This document shows, piece after piece, positions 40,804 through 49,478 of a DNA stretch of 64,000 nt. The notes beneath the pieces are model-generated. The model was not told the DNA's origin, searched no databases, and saw nothing but the letters and a program-made list of their open reading frames with translations. The position numbers were made by a program, and so were the translations under genes. The stretch comes from Lutibaculum sp963816555 (GTDB taxonomy: Bacteria; Pseudomonadota; Alphaproteobacteria; Rhizobiales; Tepidamorphaceae): positions 175,899-239,898 of the forward strand of contig CAWFLD010000017.1 in NCBI GenBank assembly GCA_963816555.1. Reading direction: 5' to 3'. Position 1 is the first letter of the stretch, and every line of letters begins with the position of its first letter.

Positions 40804-41994
40804 ATGAAGATCCTCATCATCTACCGTCACTACTGGCCGGACACACCCCCGCTGGGGTCGATCCTGCGCTCGCTCGCGGAGGGCCTCGCCTCGCGCGGGC
40901 ACAGGGTCACCGTCGTGACGGCGCAGCCCTCCTATCGCGGCAAGCGCCAGAAGCGGCTGCCGCGGCGCGGCTTCGTCGGCGGCGTGAAGATCGTGCGCCT
41001 GCCGCTGCCGCCGGATCCCGGCCGCGGGCCCGGCCGCGCCCTCGTCGCGCTCCTGTTCCTCGCCCAGACCTTCGCCTATGCCGCCCGGCACCGCTTCGAT
41101 CTCGTCTGGGCGACGACGCTGCCGCCGGTGATCAACGGCGTCGTCGGGCGCGCCGCGGCGCGCTTCGCCGGCGCACGCTTCCTCTACCACGTGCTCGACG
41201 TCTATCCCGAGGCCGCGGTCGCGGGCGGGCTGGCGCGCGAGGGGTGGCTCGCCCGCCTGGCGGCGCGGGTCAATTCGGCGACATGCCGCGCCGCCGATGC
41301 CGTGGTCGTCCTCTCCGACGACATGGTGCGCACGATCGGCGACCGCGGCGGCAACGGCCGGGTGCGGTTCCACGTCATCAACAATCCGGTCCTGGCCGAG
41401 CTCGAGCCGGGCGACCGCCTCGTCGGGGAGGAGCCGGCGGAGGCGTTCCGCTTCATCTTCTCCGGCAACATGGGCCGCTTCCAGTCGCTGCCGCTTCTCG
41501 TCGAGGCGATGGCCCACGTGCCGCCGGAGAGCGGCATCGAGCTCGTGTTCCTCGGCGACGGCCCGGTGCGCGGGGAGCTCGAGAAGCGGGTGGCGCGGCT
41601 CGGCCTGCCGCACGTGCGCTTCCTCGACCGGACGGGGCCGGAGCAGGCCTTCGCGGCGGCGCGGCAGGCGCAGGTCGGCGTCGTCAGCCTCGCCCCCGGT
41701 GTCTACCGGACCTCCTACCCAAGCAAGGTGATGACTTATCTTGCCGCTGGCCTTCCAATTCTGGCCGTAATAGAAGCCGAAAGCGCGCTGGCGCAGTATC
41801 TCGCGTCGCATGACGCGGGACGCGCTGCGGGACACGATGCGAAGGACATCGCCTCGGCCATGATGGCACTGCAGGAGAGATATCGCGACGGCGTGCCGCG
41901 GATGCGGCTGACCGGCCTCGCCCTCGCCGACTTCGGCCGCGCCCAGACGACACGGCGCTGGGCGGACCTCGTCGAGCGCCTGGGGCTCGAGTAG
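40804..41994 (+). CDS. Family 4 glycosyltransferase (WbuB/WcaI-like)
   Basis: A 396-residue GT-B protein. The N-terminal domain reads MKILIIYRHYWPDTPPLGSI, GHRVTVVTAQPSYRGKRQKR and FLYHVLDVYPEAAVAGGL. The nucleotide-sugar domain reads FIFSGNMGRFQSLPLLVEAM, FLGDGPVRGELEKRVARLGL and SYPSKVMTYLAAGLPILAVI. It resembles GT4 enzymes that transfer L-fucosamine or similar sugars to polyprenyl-linked O-antigen. It is first of the three-gene polysaccharide cluster. Confidence 0.85.
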   Translation: MKILIIYRHYWPDTPPLGSILRSLAEGLASRGHRVTVVTAQPSYRGKRQKRLPRRGFVGGVKIVRLPLPPDPGRGPGRALVALLFLAQTFAYAARHRFDLVWATTLPPVINGVVGRAAARFAGARFLYHVLDVYPEAAVAGGLAREGWLARLAARVNSATCRAADAVVVLSDDMVRTIGDRGGNGRVRFHVINNPVLAELEPGDRLVGEEPAEAFRFIFSGNMGRFQSLPLLVEAMAHVPPESGIELVFLGDGPVRGELEKRVARLGLPHVRFLDRTGPEQAFAAARQAQVGVVSLAPGVYRTSYPSKVMTYLAAGLPILAVIEAESALAQYLASHDAGRAAGHDAKDIASAMMALQERYRDGVPRMRLTGLALADFGRAQTTRRWADLVERLGLE

Positions 41995-42029
41995 AAGTCC
42001 GTTCCGGTTCCGGAGAGAAACGACCCACC

Positions 42030-43391
42030 GTGACGCATCCCGCCTCCGAACGGCACCGGCAGCCCTCGATGATCGCCCTCGCCGGCCACCTCATGCTCGA
42101 GGACCTTCGGCAGACGAGGCGGTCGATCGACGCGGGCGTGCGCTGGTTCGGGCGCGGCATCCAGTGCGACGGGGCGCACCTCACCCTGTTCGTGATCATT
42201 CCCGTGCTCGCCGTCTACATGAGCCGCGGCCTGCCGACCTTCTACCTCGCCGTCTTCTACTTCTCCGTCATGGCCCACCGGGCCGAGGTGGCGCTCGGCA
42301 TGGAGGCCCGGCATCCGTGGCGGGACCTGTGGCATGCCTTCCGCCGGCCCCTGCTGCTCCTGACGATCCTGCTGTGCGCCTATGCGCTCGTCTCCTGCAT
42401 CTGGTCGCCGGACCTCGACAACGCGATCGACGAGGGCACGAGGTTCCTCGGCGGGCTCGTCCTGATGGTGCCCTTCATCTGGCTCCTGCCCGGCCGCAGC
42501 CGGTGGTGGCACTATTACCTGCCTGCCCTCGGTCTCGTCGGCGCGGCGGCGATCCTGCTGGTGGAGTTCAGCCCGGTCCACCTGCTGCGCGAGATGATCT
42601 ACGGCCCCAACGCCGCCTTCATGAACCGCAGCGTCATCATCGTCAGCTTCATGATCTGGGCGGCGCTCTCGGCCGCCGGCGGCCGCGTCGTCTGGCTGCA
42701 GCGGACGCTGATGGTGGTGCTGGTCGCGGCGGCCGTCTTCACCTCGGAGAGCCAGGCCTCGATGCTCGCCTTCCTGGTCGGCGGCGTCGCTGCGCTCGTC
42801 TCGCTCGTGCTGCCGCGCGTCGTCGCCTGGCTGATCGGGATCGGCACCGTCGCAGCCTTCACCGCCGCGCCGCTCGTGGCGCCGCATCTCGACCGGATCT
42901 TCTACCTGCTCGGCCTGGAGCGCTATCTCGACGCCAGCAACCTGCGGCGCATCGAGATCTGGCAGGCCTTCTCCGACGTCGTCTGGCAGCACCCGGTCTT
43001 CGGCTGGGGCATCAAGGCCTCGCACGAGTTCGGGCTCCAGCCCGTGTCCGACGTCACCTGGATGGTCGGGCCGACCCACCACCCCCACAACGCCCTGATC
43101 CAGACCTGGGTGGAGCTCGGCGCCGTCGGCGTGGTGATGATCCTGGCGATCGTCATCCTGCTGGCCTACAACACGCTTCGCCTGCCGGCGGAACGGCGTC
43201 CCTTCGGCTTCGGCGCGCTCGCCGCCGGCCTGACGATCGCCGCCGTGAGCCACGGGATGTGGCAAAGCTGGTGGATCTGCCTCATTCTGGCGACCATCGC
43301 GATCTTCGCGATGGAAGACGACGTCGCAGACGCGCCGGTGGGGGCGCGCTCGACGACACCTGCGGGCGGAACCCGAACGGGGAACGGATGA
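42030..43391 (+). CDS. O-antigen ligase/polymerase-like membrane protein (Wzy/WaaL type)
   Basis: 453 residues with about ten hydrophobic segments. The large periplasmic loop and C-terminal region carry RRIEIWQAFSDVVWQHPVFG and MVGPTHHPHNALIQTWVELG, the H-N-x-x-x-x-W/E-x-G pattern of the O-antigen ligase superfamily. It polymerises or transfers surface glycan in the periplasm. Its stop overlaps the next start as ATGA. Confidence 0.85.
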   Translation: MTHPASERHRQPSMIALAGHLMLEDLRQTRRSIDAGVRWFGRGIQCDGAHLTLFVIIPVLAVYMSRGLPTFYLAVFYFSVMAHRAEVALGMEARHPWRDLWHAFRRPLLLLTILLCAYALVSCIWSPDLDNAIDEGTRFLGGLVLMVPFIWLLPGRSRWWHYYLPALGLVGAAAILLVEFSPVHLLREMIYGPNAAFMNRSVIIVSFMIWAALSAAGGRVVWLQRTLMVVLVAAAVFTSESQASMLAFLVGGVAALVSLVLPRVVAWLIGIGTVAAFTAAPLVAPHLDRIFYLLGLERYLDASNLRRIEIWQAFSDVVWQHPVFGWGIKASHEFGLQPVSDVTWMVGPTHHPHNALIQTWVELGAVGVVMILAIVILLAYNTLRLPAERRPFGFGALAAGLTIAAVSHGMWQSWWICLILATIAIFAMEDDVADAPVGARSTTPAGGTRTGNG

Positions 43392-45286
43392 GCCAGAGGC
43401 TGCCGCGATTGCGACACAAGCGCCTGGCCGCGCTGGCGCACGACCTCGTCATGACGGCGGTGGCGATCGTGATCTGCTACGTCGCCCGCTTCGGCACGCA
43501 TGCGTTCACGACGCGGCTCGACGAGATGGCCTTGCTGGCCGCGCTCATCCTGCCGCTCGCCGCGATCATCTACCAGCTCTTCGGCCTGTACTCGGCGGTG
43601 TGGCGCTTCGCCTCCGTGCCCGACCTCCTGTCGATCCTCAAGGCCGTCACCGTCCTCGCGGCGATCATGGCGGTGTTCGACTTCGCGACGCGCGGCGGCA
43701 TCATGGTGCCGCGCACGATCGTCGGCCTGTTCTGGTTCCTCTCGGCCTCCTTCCTCGCCGGGCCGCGGCTGATCTTCCGGAACTATCGCGACCAGCATCA
43801 GCGCAAGTACGGCCGCAGCGTCGAGAGCCTCCGCGTGCCGGCCCTGGTCCTCGGCGCGGGCCGCGAGGCGGAGATCCTGATACGCTCGCTCGAGACCGAC
43901 CCGACGAGCCGGATGCGCGCCGTCGGCCTGCTCGCCCTCAAGCCGCGCCACGTCGGGCAGCGCATCCGCGGCGTCCCGATCCTCGGCACCGACGCCGACC
44001 TTGCGACGGTCGCGCGGCGGATGGAGATCGCGGCGCGGGCACCGGTGAAGCTCGTCGTCACCGACGAGGCCTTCCGCGAGCAGGACAAGGTTGAGGCCGC
44101 GGTCGCCACGGCCCGCTCGCTCGGCCTCGTCGTCGAGCGCCTGTCGCCGGTCGTCAGGGGCGAGCGCGGCCGGACGCGGCCGCGCCTGACGGACATCGAC
44201 GTGGCGGACATGCGCCCCAAGGGCGACGTGAACCCGCGCCTGATCGGCACCCTCGTGTCGGAGCGGCGCGTGGCGGTGACGGGCGGCGGCGGCATCGTCG
44301 GCACCGAGATCTGCCGGCGCGTGGCCCAGGCGGGGTGCCGCCGACTGCTGGTCATCGAGAACGCCGAGCTGGCGCTCTACGAGTGCCGCCGGGCGCTTCG
44401 GGCGGAGTTCCCGGATCTCGACCTGGAGACGCGGCTCTGCGACGTCCGCGACCGCCCGGCCGTCGAGGCCCTGTTCCGGGAGTTCCGGCCGGAGATCGTC
44501 TTCCACGCCGCCGCGATGAAGCACGAGGCGACCATCGCGCGCCAGCTCGCGACCGCCATGTCGGTCAATGTCGGGGGCACGATCAACGTGGCCGACTGCG
44601 CCGTCGCGACCGGAGCCTCCGCGGTCGTCCACGTCTCGACCGACCAGGCCAAGGCGCCGGCCGGCGTCATGGCGGCGACCAAGAGGATGGCAGAGCTCTA
44701 CCTCGAGCTTCTCGAGCGCGACCTCGGCGAGACCGGGACGTCCGGCGCCGTGTCGACGCGGCTGCTCTCGGTGCGCTTCGCCAACATCTACAGCGCGCGG
44801 GGCGCGACGCTGCAGACGCTGCGCTCGCAGATCGCCCGCGGCGGCCCCGCGATCGTCCAGAACCCGAAGGATTCGGGGCTCCTCATCAGTCTCGAGGAAG
44901 GCATCTCCCGCGTGCTCCAGGCCGTGGCCGAGGAGCTCAGGGCCCCTGCGCCCGGGCCGCTCGTGTCGGTCGATCTCGGCCTGCCGCTGCCGCTGAAGGC
45001 GGCTGCTGAGCGCATGATCCGCCTGGCCGGCCTCGAGCCCGGCGCCGACATCGAGATCGTCGAGCGGACGCCTCCTGCTCCCGGGAAGCCCGCGCTCGAC
45101 TTCCAGAGCAAGGTGGCGGCGATCGCCGGCCTCGCGGAGCGCAACCCGCACCTCGCCCTCCGGGAGATCCTGTCGCTCGCCCGGACGGACGGCGGCGAGG
45201 ACGCCATGCTCGCCCGGCTGGCCCAGCTGGCGAGCGCCGGCCCCGCCCTGGCGCGCGAGACGCTGGACGCCAAACGGCTTCACTGA
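43388..45286 (+). CDS. FlaA1/CapD/WbpM-type nucleotide-sugar 4,6-dehydratase, membrane-anchored
   Basis: 632 residues. Four N-terminal membrane segments (about 1-110) are followed by a CoA-binding-like Rossmann domain (ALVLGAGREAEILIRSLET) and a C-terminal extended SDR domain starting at about 295 (VAVTGGGGIVGTEICRRVAQ). The catalytic segment reads STDQAKAPAGVMAATKRMAE: the Met-x-x-x-Lys form of WbpM/FlaA1 is kept, while the usual TDKA is TDQA. It should make 4-keto-6-deoxy UDP sugars for the surface glycan. Confidence 0.85.
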   Translation: MSQRLPRLRHKRLAALAHDLVMTAVAIVICYVARFGTHAFTTRLDEMALLAALILPLAAIIYQLFGLYSAVWRFASVPDLLSILKAVTVLAAIMAVFDFATRGGIMVPRTIVGLFWFLSASFLAGPRLIFRNYRDQHQRKYGRSVESLRVPALVLGAGREAEILIRSLETDPTSRMRAVGLLALKPRHVGQRIRGVPILGTDADLATVARRMEIAARAPVKLVVTDEAFREQDKVEAAVATARSLGLVVERLSPVVRGERGRTRPRLTDIDVADMRPKGDVNPRLIGTLVSERRVAVTGGGGIVGTEICRRVAQAGCRRLLVIENAELALYECRRALRAEFPDLDLETRLCDVRDRPAVEALFREFRPEIVFHAAAMKHEATIARQLATAMSVNVGGTINVADCAVATGASAVVHVSTDQAKAPAGVMAATKRMAELYLELLERDLGETGTSGAVSTRLLSVRFANIYSARGATLQTLRSQIARGGPAIVQNPKDSGLLISLEEGISRVLQAVAEELRAPAPGPLVSVDLGLPLPLKAAAERMIRLAGLEPGADIEIVERTPPAPGKPALDFQSKVAAIAGLAERNPHLALREILSLARTDGGEDAMLARLAQLASAGPALARETLDAKRLH

Positions 45287-45370
45287 TCGCGGGCGACGGC
45301 CCGGCCGCGACGCGTTTTCATCACGCGCCGCATGTGTATGATCTGCCTCCCCGCCCCCAGGAGCCCTCCA

Positions 45371-46159
45371 GTGTCATCCGAACCGCAAGCGACGGACCAC
45401 CCTTCCCTTGCCTTCGTCGCCAGCTCGACGTCCGAGGCCGCCGAGGCGGCGGAGCGCCTCGGCGCGCTCTACGGCGCGGTCGCGCCGGAGGACGCGGACA
45501 TCATCGTGGCGCTCGGCGGCGACGGGCTGATGCTGCAGGTCCTCCACCGGTTCATGAACACGGGAAAGCCGATCTACGGCATGCATCGCGGCTCGGTCGG
45601 GTTCCTGATGAACGACTACGCCGAGGACGGGCTGCTCGATCGCGTGGAGAACGCGGAGCCGAGCGTCATCCATCCCCTGATCATGCGGGTCGTGGATTCC
45701 GACGGCGAGGAGCACCAGGCTCTCGCGATCAACGAGGTCTCGATGCTGCGCCAGTCCTACCAGACGGCGAAGCTGCGGATCATGGTCGACGGCAAGGTGC
45801 GCCTGGCGGAGCTGAGCGGCGACGGCGTCCTGGTCGCCAGCCCGGCCGGCTCGACCGCCTACAACCTGTCGGCGCACGGGCCGATCATCCCGATCGACGC
45901 GCCGCTGCTCGCCCTCACCCCGATCAGCCCCTTCCGGCCCCGCCGTTGGCGCGGGGCGCTGCTGCCGAACGAGGCGAAGATCGCGATCGACGTGCTCGAG
46001 GCCGACAAGCGCCCGGTCAACGCCGTCGCCGACCACACCGAGTATCGCTCGGTCATGCGGGTCGAGGTGCAGGAATCGCGCGAGCACCAGGTCGTCATGC
46101 TGTTCGACCACGGGCACAATCTCCGCGAGCGCATCCTCGCGGAGCAGTTCGGCTACTGA
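45371..46159 (+). CDS. nadK: NAD kinase
   Basis: A 262-residue enzyme that makes NADP from NAD and ATP. The GGDG motif is in IIVALGGDGLMLQVLHRF (about residues 49-52), with GSVGFLMNDY, NEVSMLRQS and GDGVLVASPAGSTAYNLSAHG. A GTG start at 45371 has AGGAG seven bases upstream (45359-45363) and gives the usual alphaproteobacterial length; ATG 45332 lacks a good site. Confidence 0.93.
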   Translation: MSSEPQATDHPSLAFVASSTSEAAEAAERLGALYGAVAPEDADIIVALGGDGLMLQVLHRFMNTGKPIYGMHRGSVGFLMNDYAEDGLLDRVENAEPSVIHPLIMRVVDSDGEEHQALAINEVSMLRQSYQTAKLRIMVDGKVRLAELSGDGVLVASPAGSTAYNLSAHGPIIPIDAPLLALTPISPFRPRRWRGALLPNEAKIAIDVLEADKRPVNAVADHTEYRSVMRVEVQESREHQVVMLFDHGHNLRERILAEQFGY

Positions 46160-46165
46160 GCCGGA

Positions 46166-47282
46166 TCAGGCGGCCACGAAATGCCCGCCCGTCTCGAGGC
46201 GGGCGGTCTCGACGGCGCGCTCGTGCGCCAGTCGCGAAAGGACCTGCCGCACCCGGTCGCTGCCGGCGTCGGTCGAATCGCGGCACATGAGGAGCGCCGA
46301 TTCCATCTCGTGATCGTTCGGGCAGCGGCCGCCGCGGCAGCCCGCGAGGAGACGCGCGAACGGCGCCAGCGCGAAGGCCGGCAGGCCCGCGCGCAGCCAC
46401 AGCGTGCGCAGTGCGGATTCGCTTCCCCCGGCGAGAAGCGCGACGACGCGCTTGGTCGGCACGCGCCCGAGAAGCGCGAGTGCCTCGGCCGCGAGCGCCA
46501 GGTTGCCGGCGACAACGGCGCGCATCAGCAGCGCCGGGCCGAGACGGCTCTCGGCGTAGAGCGCCTCGACGTGCTGGCGCAGGGCCTTCGCGTCGCATCC
46601 GGCGGCGAGCTCGACCGCCGCCTTGTCGCGCGCGTCGGAGAGGATGCGCTGCGTCCGCTCCGGCGACAGGTAGGCCATCACGAGCGCGCTCTCCTCGAGC
46701 TCCTCGGACAACCCGTCGACGAGACGCTGGCGCAGCACCGGCGGCAGGTCGTCGCGCTCGAGGAGCGCGTTGCGGATCGACGGAGTCGCGCCGGTGCCGG
46801 TCGACGAGGCGGCGAAAGCTCGACGCGGCGATGCTGGCCCCGGGATTCTCGAGAAGGGCGAGGCAGGTGGCCGGCTCGCTTACCTCGACGAGCGCGGCCG
46901 CGAGCGCGACGCCGACGGTCGGCCGCGAGGCGACGGACAGCCGCTGGCGCTCGTCGAACTCGTCGATCAGGGCGACGAGGTCCTCTTCCGCGAGAATCGG
47001 GGAGTTGCGCAGCAACGGCTCGGCGACGTCGGCGCGGTCGGCCAGCAGCGCCCGCACGAGGCTGCGCGGCGCGCTGCGGGCCGGCGCGATGGCCGCCGCA
47101 AGGGCTCGCCGCACGCGCGGCGCCGGGTCGTCCAGGATGACGATGAAGGTCTTCTCGATGTCGCGGCGCTCGTGCTCGCCGAGATCGACCTCGAGATAGA
47201 CCCGGACGAGCGCCCGCACGATCTCCGCCCGCTCCTCGGCGTTCGCCTGCCCCAGTCGGTCGAGAAAACGCCTCACGAGCAT
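46166..47282 (-). CDS. DUF2336 domain-containing protein, one frame break
   Basis: About 370 residues, almost all alpha-helical and HEAT-repeat-like. The start MLVRRFLDRLGQANAEERAE and the repeats VRRALAAAIAPARSAPRSLV and DRADVAEPLLRNSPILAEED match the DUF2336 family of Alphaproteobacteria. The function is unknown. The frame shifts once near 46795, and the protein resumes at PPVLRQRLVDGLSEELEESA. An upstream start at 47363 is possible, but family members begin at this Met. Confidence 0.8.
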
Positions 47283-47382
47283 ATCGGTCCGCTCCGCACC
47301 TGCCGGAAACTTCAGGTTCTGGAGCTGATGGTGGGCGGGAAGGCTTAAGGAAGCGTTCACCAAGATCGCCGCGCGCGGCGGC

Positions 47383-48408
47383 TCAGCGCATGATGCGGTC
47401 GGCGAGGCCGTTGCCGCTGCGGGCGTAGCTGCGCAGGGCGCCGTCGAGCACGTCCGGCCGGATGTCGAGCGGCTTGCCGTCGCTCACGAGAAGGGGCGAG
47501 GTGGCGGCGGCCGACCTGCGGTCGGGTGACGCGCCTGCCGTTACCGGCACCTGCGTCGGTTCCGGCACGCTCTCGCCGGAGCCGGGGAAGGTGCGGCCGG
47601 CGACCTCCTCGTCCGTCTTGCGCCACATCGAGGCGACCGCGGCGGCGATCGGCCCCATGCCGCGGCTCGTGTCGGAAAACAGGTTGTGGAACGGCTGGCC
47701 CGGGTCGGTGCGGGCGGCGAACAGTCCGCTCCCGCCCGTCTCGGAGTTAGCCGGCTTCGATTCGGCGCTGCCGATCCCCAGGGAAGTGAGCCGGCTATAG
47801 ACATCGGCTGCGGACCTGGCGGAGCCGTCGCTGTCGTAGAAGATGGTGCGATTCGCCTGTGCGGCGGCAGGAAAGGAGGCTGCGGCGCTGGCGCCGGGGG
47901 TCTTGGCGGCAAGCGAGATCAGGTCGACCGCGCCCTGCGCGCCGAGAAAGTGGGCGAGGTAGAGCTCCCCTGCCCTCGGCGCGCGGCCGAGCTGCGCCTG
48001 CAGCGTCTCCGAATTCTGTTGCGCGAGCGCGCCCGCCATCAGCGCGGCCGCCTGCGGATCGTCGCGCAGCTTGAGGATTTCCTGCTTCGTCGCGGCATCC
48101 GCCACGGTGGGGCGTCCGCTGCCGTCGGTCGAGATCTTTTCGGCGTAATCGGCGTAGCCGAGCGCCGCGCCGGCGTCGCGAACCGTCGCGAGCCAGGTCG
48201 ACTCGATGAACTGGAACATGCCGCGCGCCGAGGAGCCCCTGGCCTGCGCGGTGCTGTCGAAGTTCGATTCCCGTTGCGCAGTGTTGAGCAGATAGTCGAA
48301 GCTCGTGCCGGTGCGGGCGCTGGCCTCTCTGAGCGCCAGACGAACGCCGCCGTCGGTGGAAGGTTGTGTCAGCGTGGTGAACAGGAACATGAGCGACTGC
48401 GTTGGCAC
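47383..48408 (-). CDS. Lytic transglycosylase (SLT) domain protein
   Basis: 341 residues. The SLT domain occupies about 25-160, with the catalytic Glu47 in LLNTAQRESNFDSTAQARGS and SSARGMFQFIESTWLATVRD, followed by LYLAHFLGAQGAVDLI. The C-terminal half is Ser/Ala-rich and probably disordered. No signal peptide is obvious, as in flagellar or exported muramidases of the group. It may open peptidoglycan for an envelope machine. Confidence 0.82.
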   Translation of the reverse strand: MPTQSLMFLFTTLTQPSTDGGVRLALREASARTGTSFDYLLNTAQRESNFDSTAQARGSSARGMFQFIESTWLATVRDAGAALGYADYAEKISTDGSGRPTVADAATKQEILKLRDDPQAAALMAGALAQQNSETLQAQLGRAPRAGELYLAHFLGAQGAVDLISLAAKTPGASAAASFPAAAQANRTIFYDSDGSARSAADVYSRLTSLGIGSAESKPANSETGGSGLFAARTDPGQPFHNLFSDTSRGMGPIAAAVASMWRKTDEEVAGRTFPGSGESVPEPTQVPVTAGASPDRRSAAATSPLLVSDGKPLDIRPDVLDGALRSYARSGNGLADRIMR

Positions 48409-48517
48409 CCTCGACAGGCCGTCATTTCAACGGGTTGCAGGTGACCATGACATGGTTAACGGGGCATTAACGCCGCCGCTCTCGGCGATGCCCCAGGCGA
48501 AAGGGACGGGCTGAGGG

Positions 48518-49393
48518 ATGCGCTCCTATCTTGTCGTTCCCGGGGACCAGGAGGCCAAGCTCCACGAGGCGGCCGAGGCGGGCGCCGACGCGCTCATCCT
48601 CGACCTCGAGGATTCGGTGGCAGCGGGAGCGAAGGACGCCGCGCGGGCGACCGTTGCGGGCTTCCTCGCCGACCGCTGCAGCTGCGTCGGCGGCCCCGCC
48701 CTCTTCGTTCGGGTGAACCCGCTCGGTTCCGGCCTGACCGACGACGACATCGATGCGGTCGTTCCCGCCCACCCCGCCGGGATCGTGGTTCCCAAGGCCG
48801 AGAACGGCGCCGGCGTCGGGCTGGTCGACGCGAGCATCACCGCCGCCGAGATCATGGCCGGCGTCGAGGACGGCCGGACCGCGATCCTTGCGATCGCCGC
48901 CGAGACGGCCGCATCCCTGTTCGACATGGGCAGCTTCCGCGGCGCGAGCCGGCGGCTCTCCGGCCTGACATGGGGCGCCGAGGACCTGGCGTCGGACGTC
49001 GGCGCCATCTCGAACCGGGACGCGGCCGGCCAGCTTACCGGTCTGTACCTGCTGGCGCGCTCGCTCTGTCTCGCGGCAGCGGCCGCCGCCGAGGTGGCGG
49101 CCATCGACGCGGTGTTTCCAGACTACGGCGACCTCGACGGGCTCCGCGCCGACTGCGAGGTCGCGGTCCGCGACGGCTTCACTGGCAAGCTCGCGATCCA
49201 TCCGGACCAGGTCGCGACGATCAACGACGTCTTCACGCCGAGCTCCGAGTCGGTCGAGGCGGCGCGGGCCGTCGTCGCCGCGCTGGGCAACGGCAGCGGC
49301 GTGGCGAGCCTCGACGGGCGGATGATCGACCGGCCGCATCTCCGCCGCGCCGAGCGCATCCTCGCCCGTGCAGCCTCAGCCGGTATCGCCTGA
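48518..49393 (+). CDS. HpcH/HpaI aldolase/citrate-lyase-beta-like (CitE-like) protein
   Basis: A 291-residue TIM barrel starting RSYLVVPGDQEAKLHEAAEA, with the metal/acyl-binding motif ADALILDLEDSVAAGAKD, RVNPLGSG, VPKAENGAG and the second metal ligand region LTWGAEDLASDVGA. Relatives cleave or make malyl-, citramalyl- or citryl-CoA esters. No citrate lyase alpha or gamma subunits are near, so a malyl-CoA or (S)-citramalyl-CoA lyase-type role is more likely than citrate lyase. Confidence 0.8.
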   Translation: MRSYLVVPGDQEAKLHEAAEAGADALILDLEDSVAAGAKDAARATVAGFLADRCSCVGGPALFVRVNPLGSGLTDDDIDAVVPAHPAGIVVPKAENGAGVGLVDASITAAEIMAGVEDGRTAILAIAAETAASLFDMGSFRGASRRLSGLTWGAEDLASDVGAISNRDAAGQLTGLYLLARSLCLAAAAAAEVAAIDAVFPDYGDLDGLRADCEVAVRDGFTGKLAIHPDQVATINDVFTPSSESVEAARAVVAALGNGSGVASLDGRMIDRPHLRRAERILARAASAGIA

Positions 49394-49478
49394 ACCGAGA
49401 GATTTCGCGGCCCCGGAATCGAGACGGGCGGCCGACCGCTGATCGACCGCCCGCCTGCAATGAACGCCCGGACCGGCC

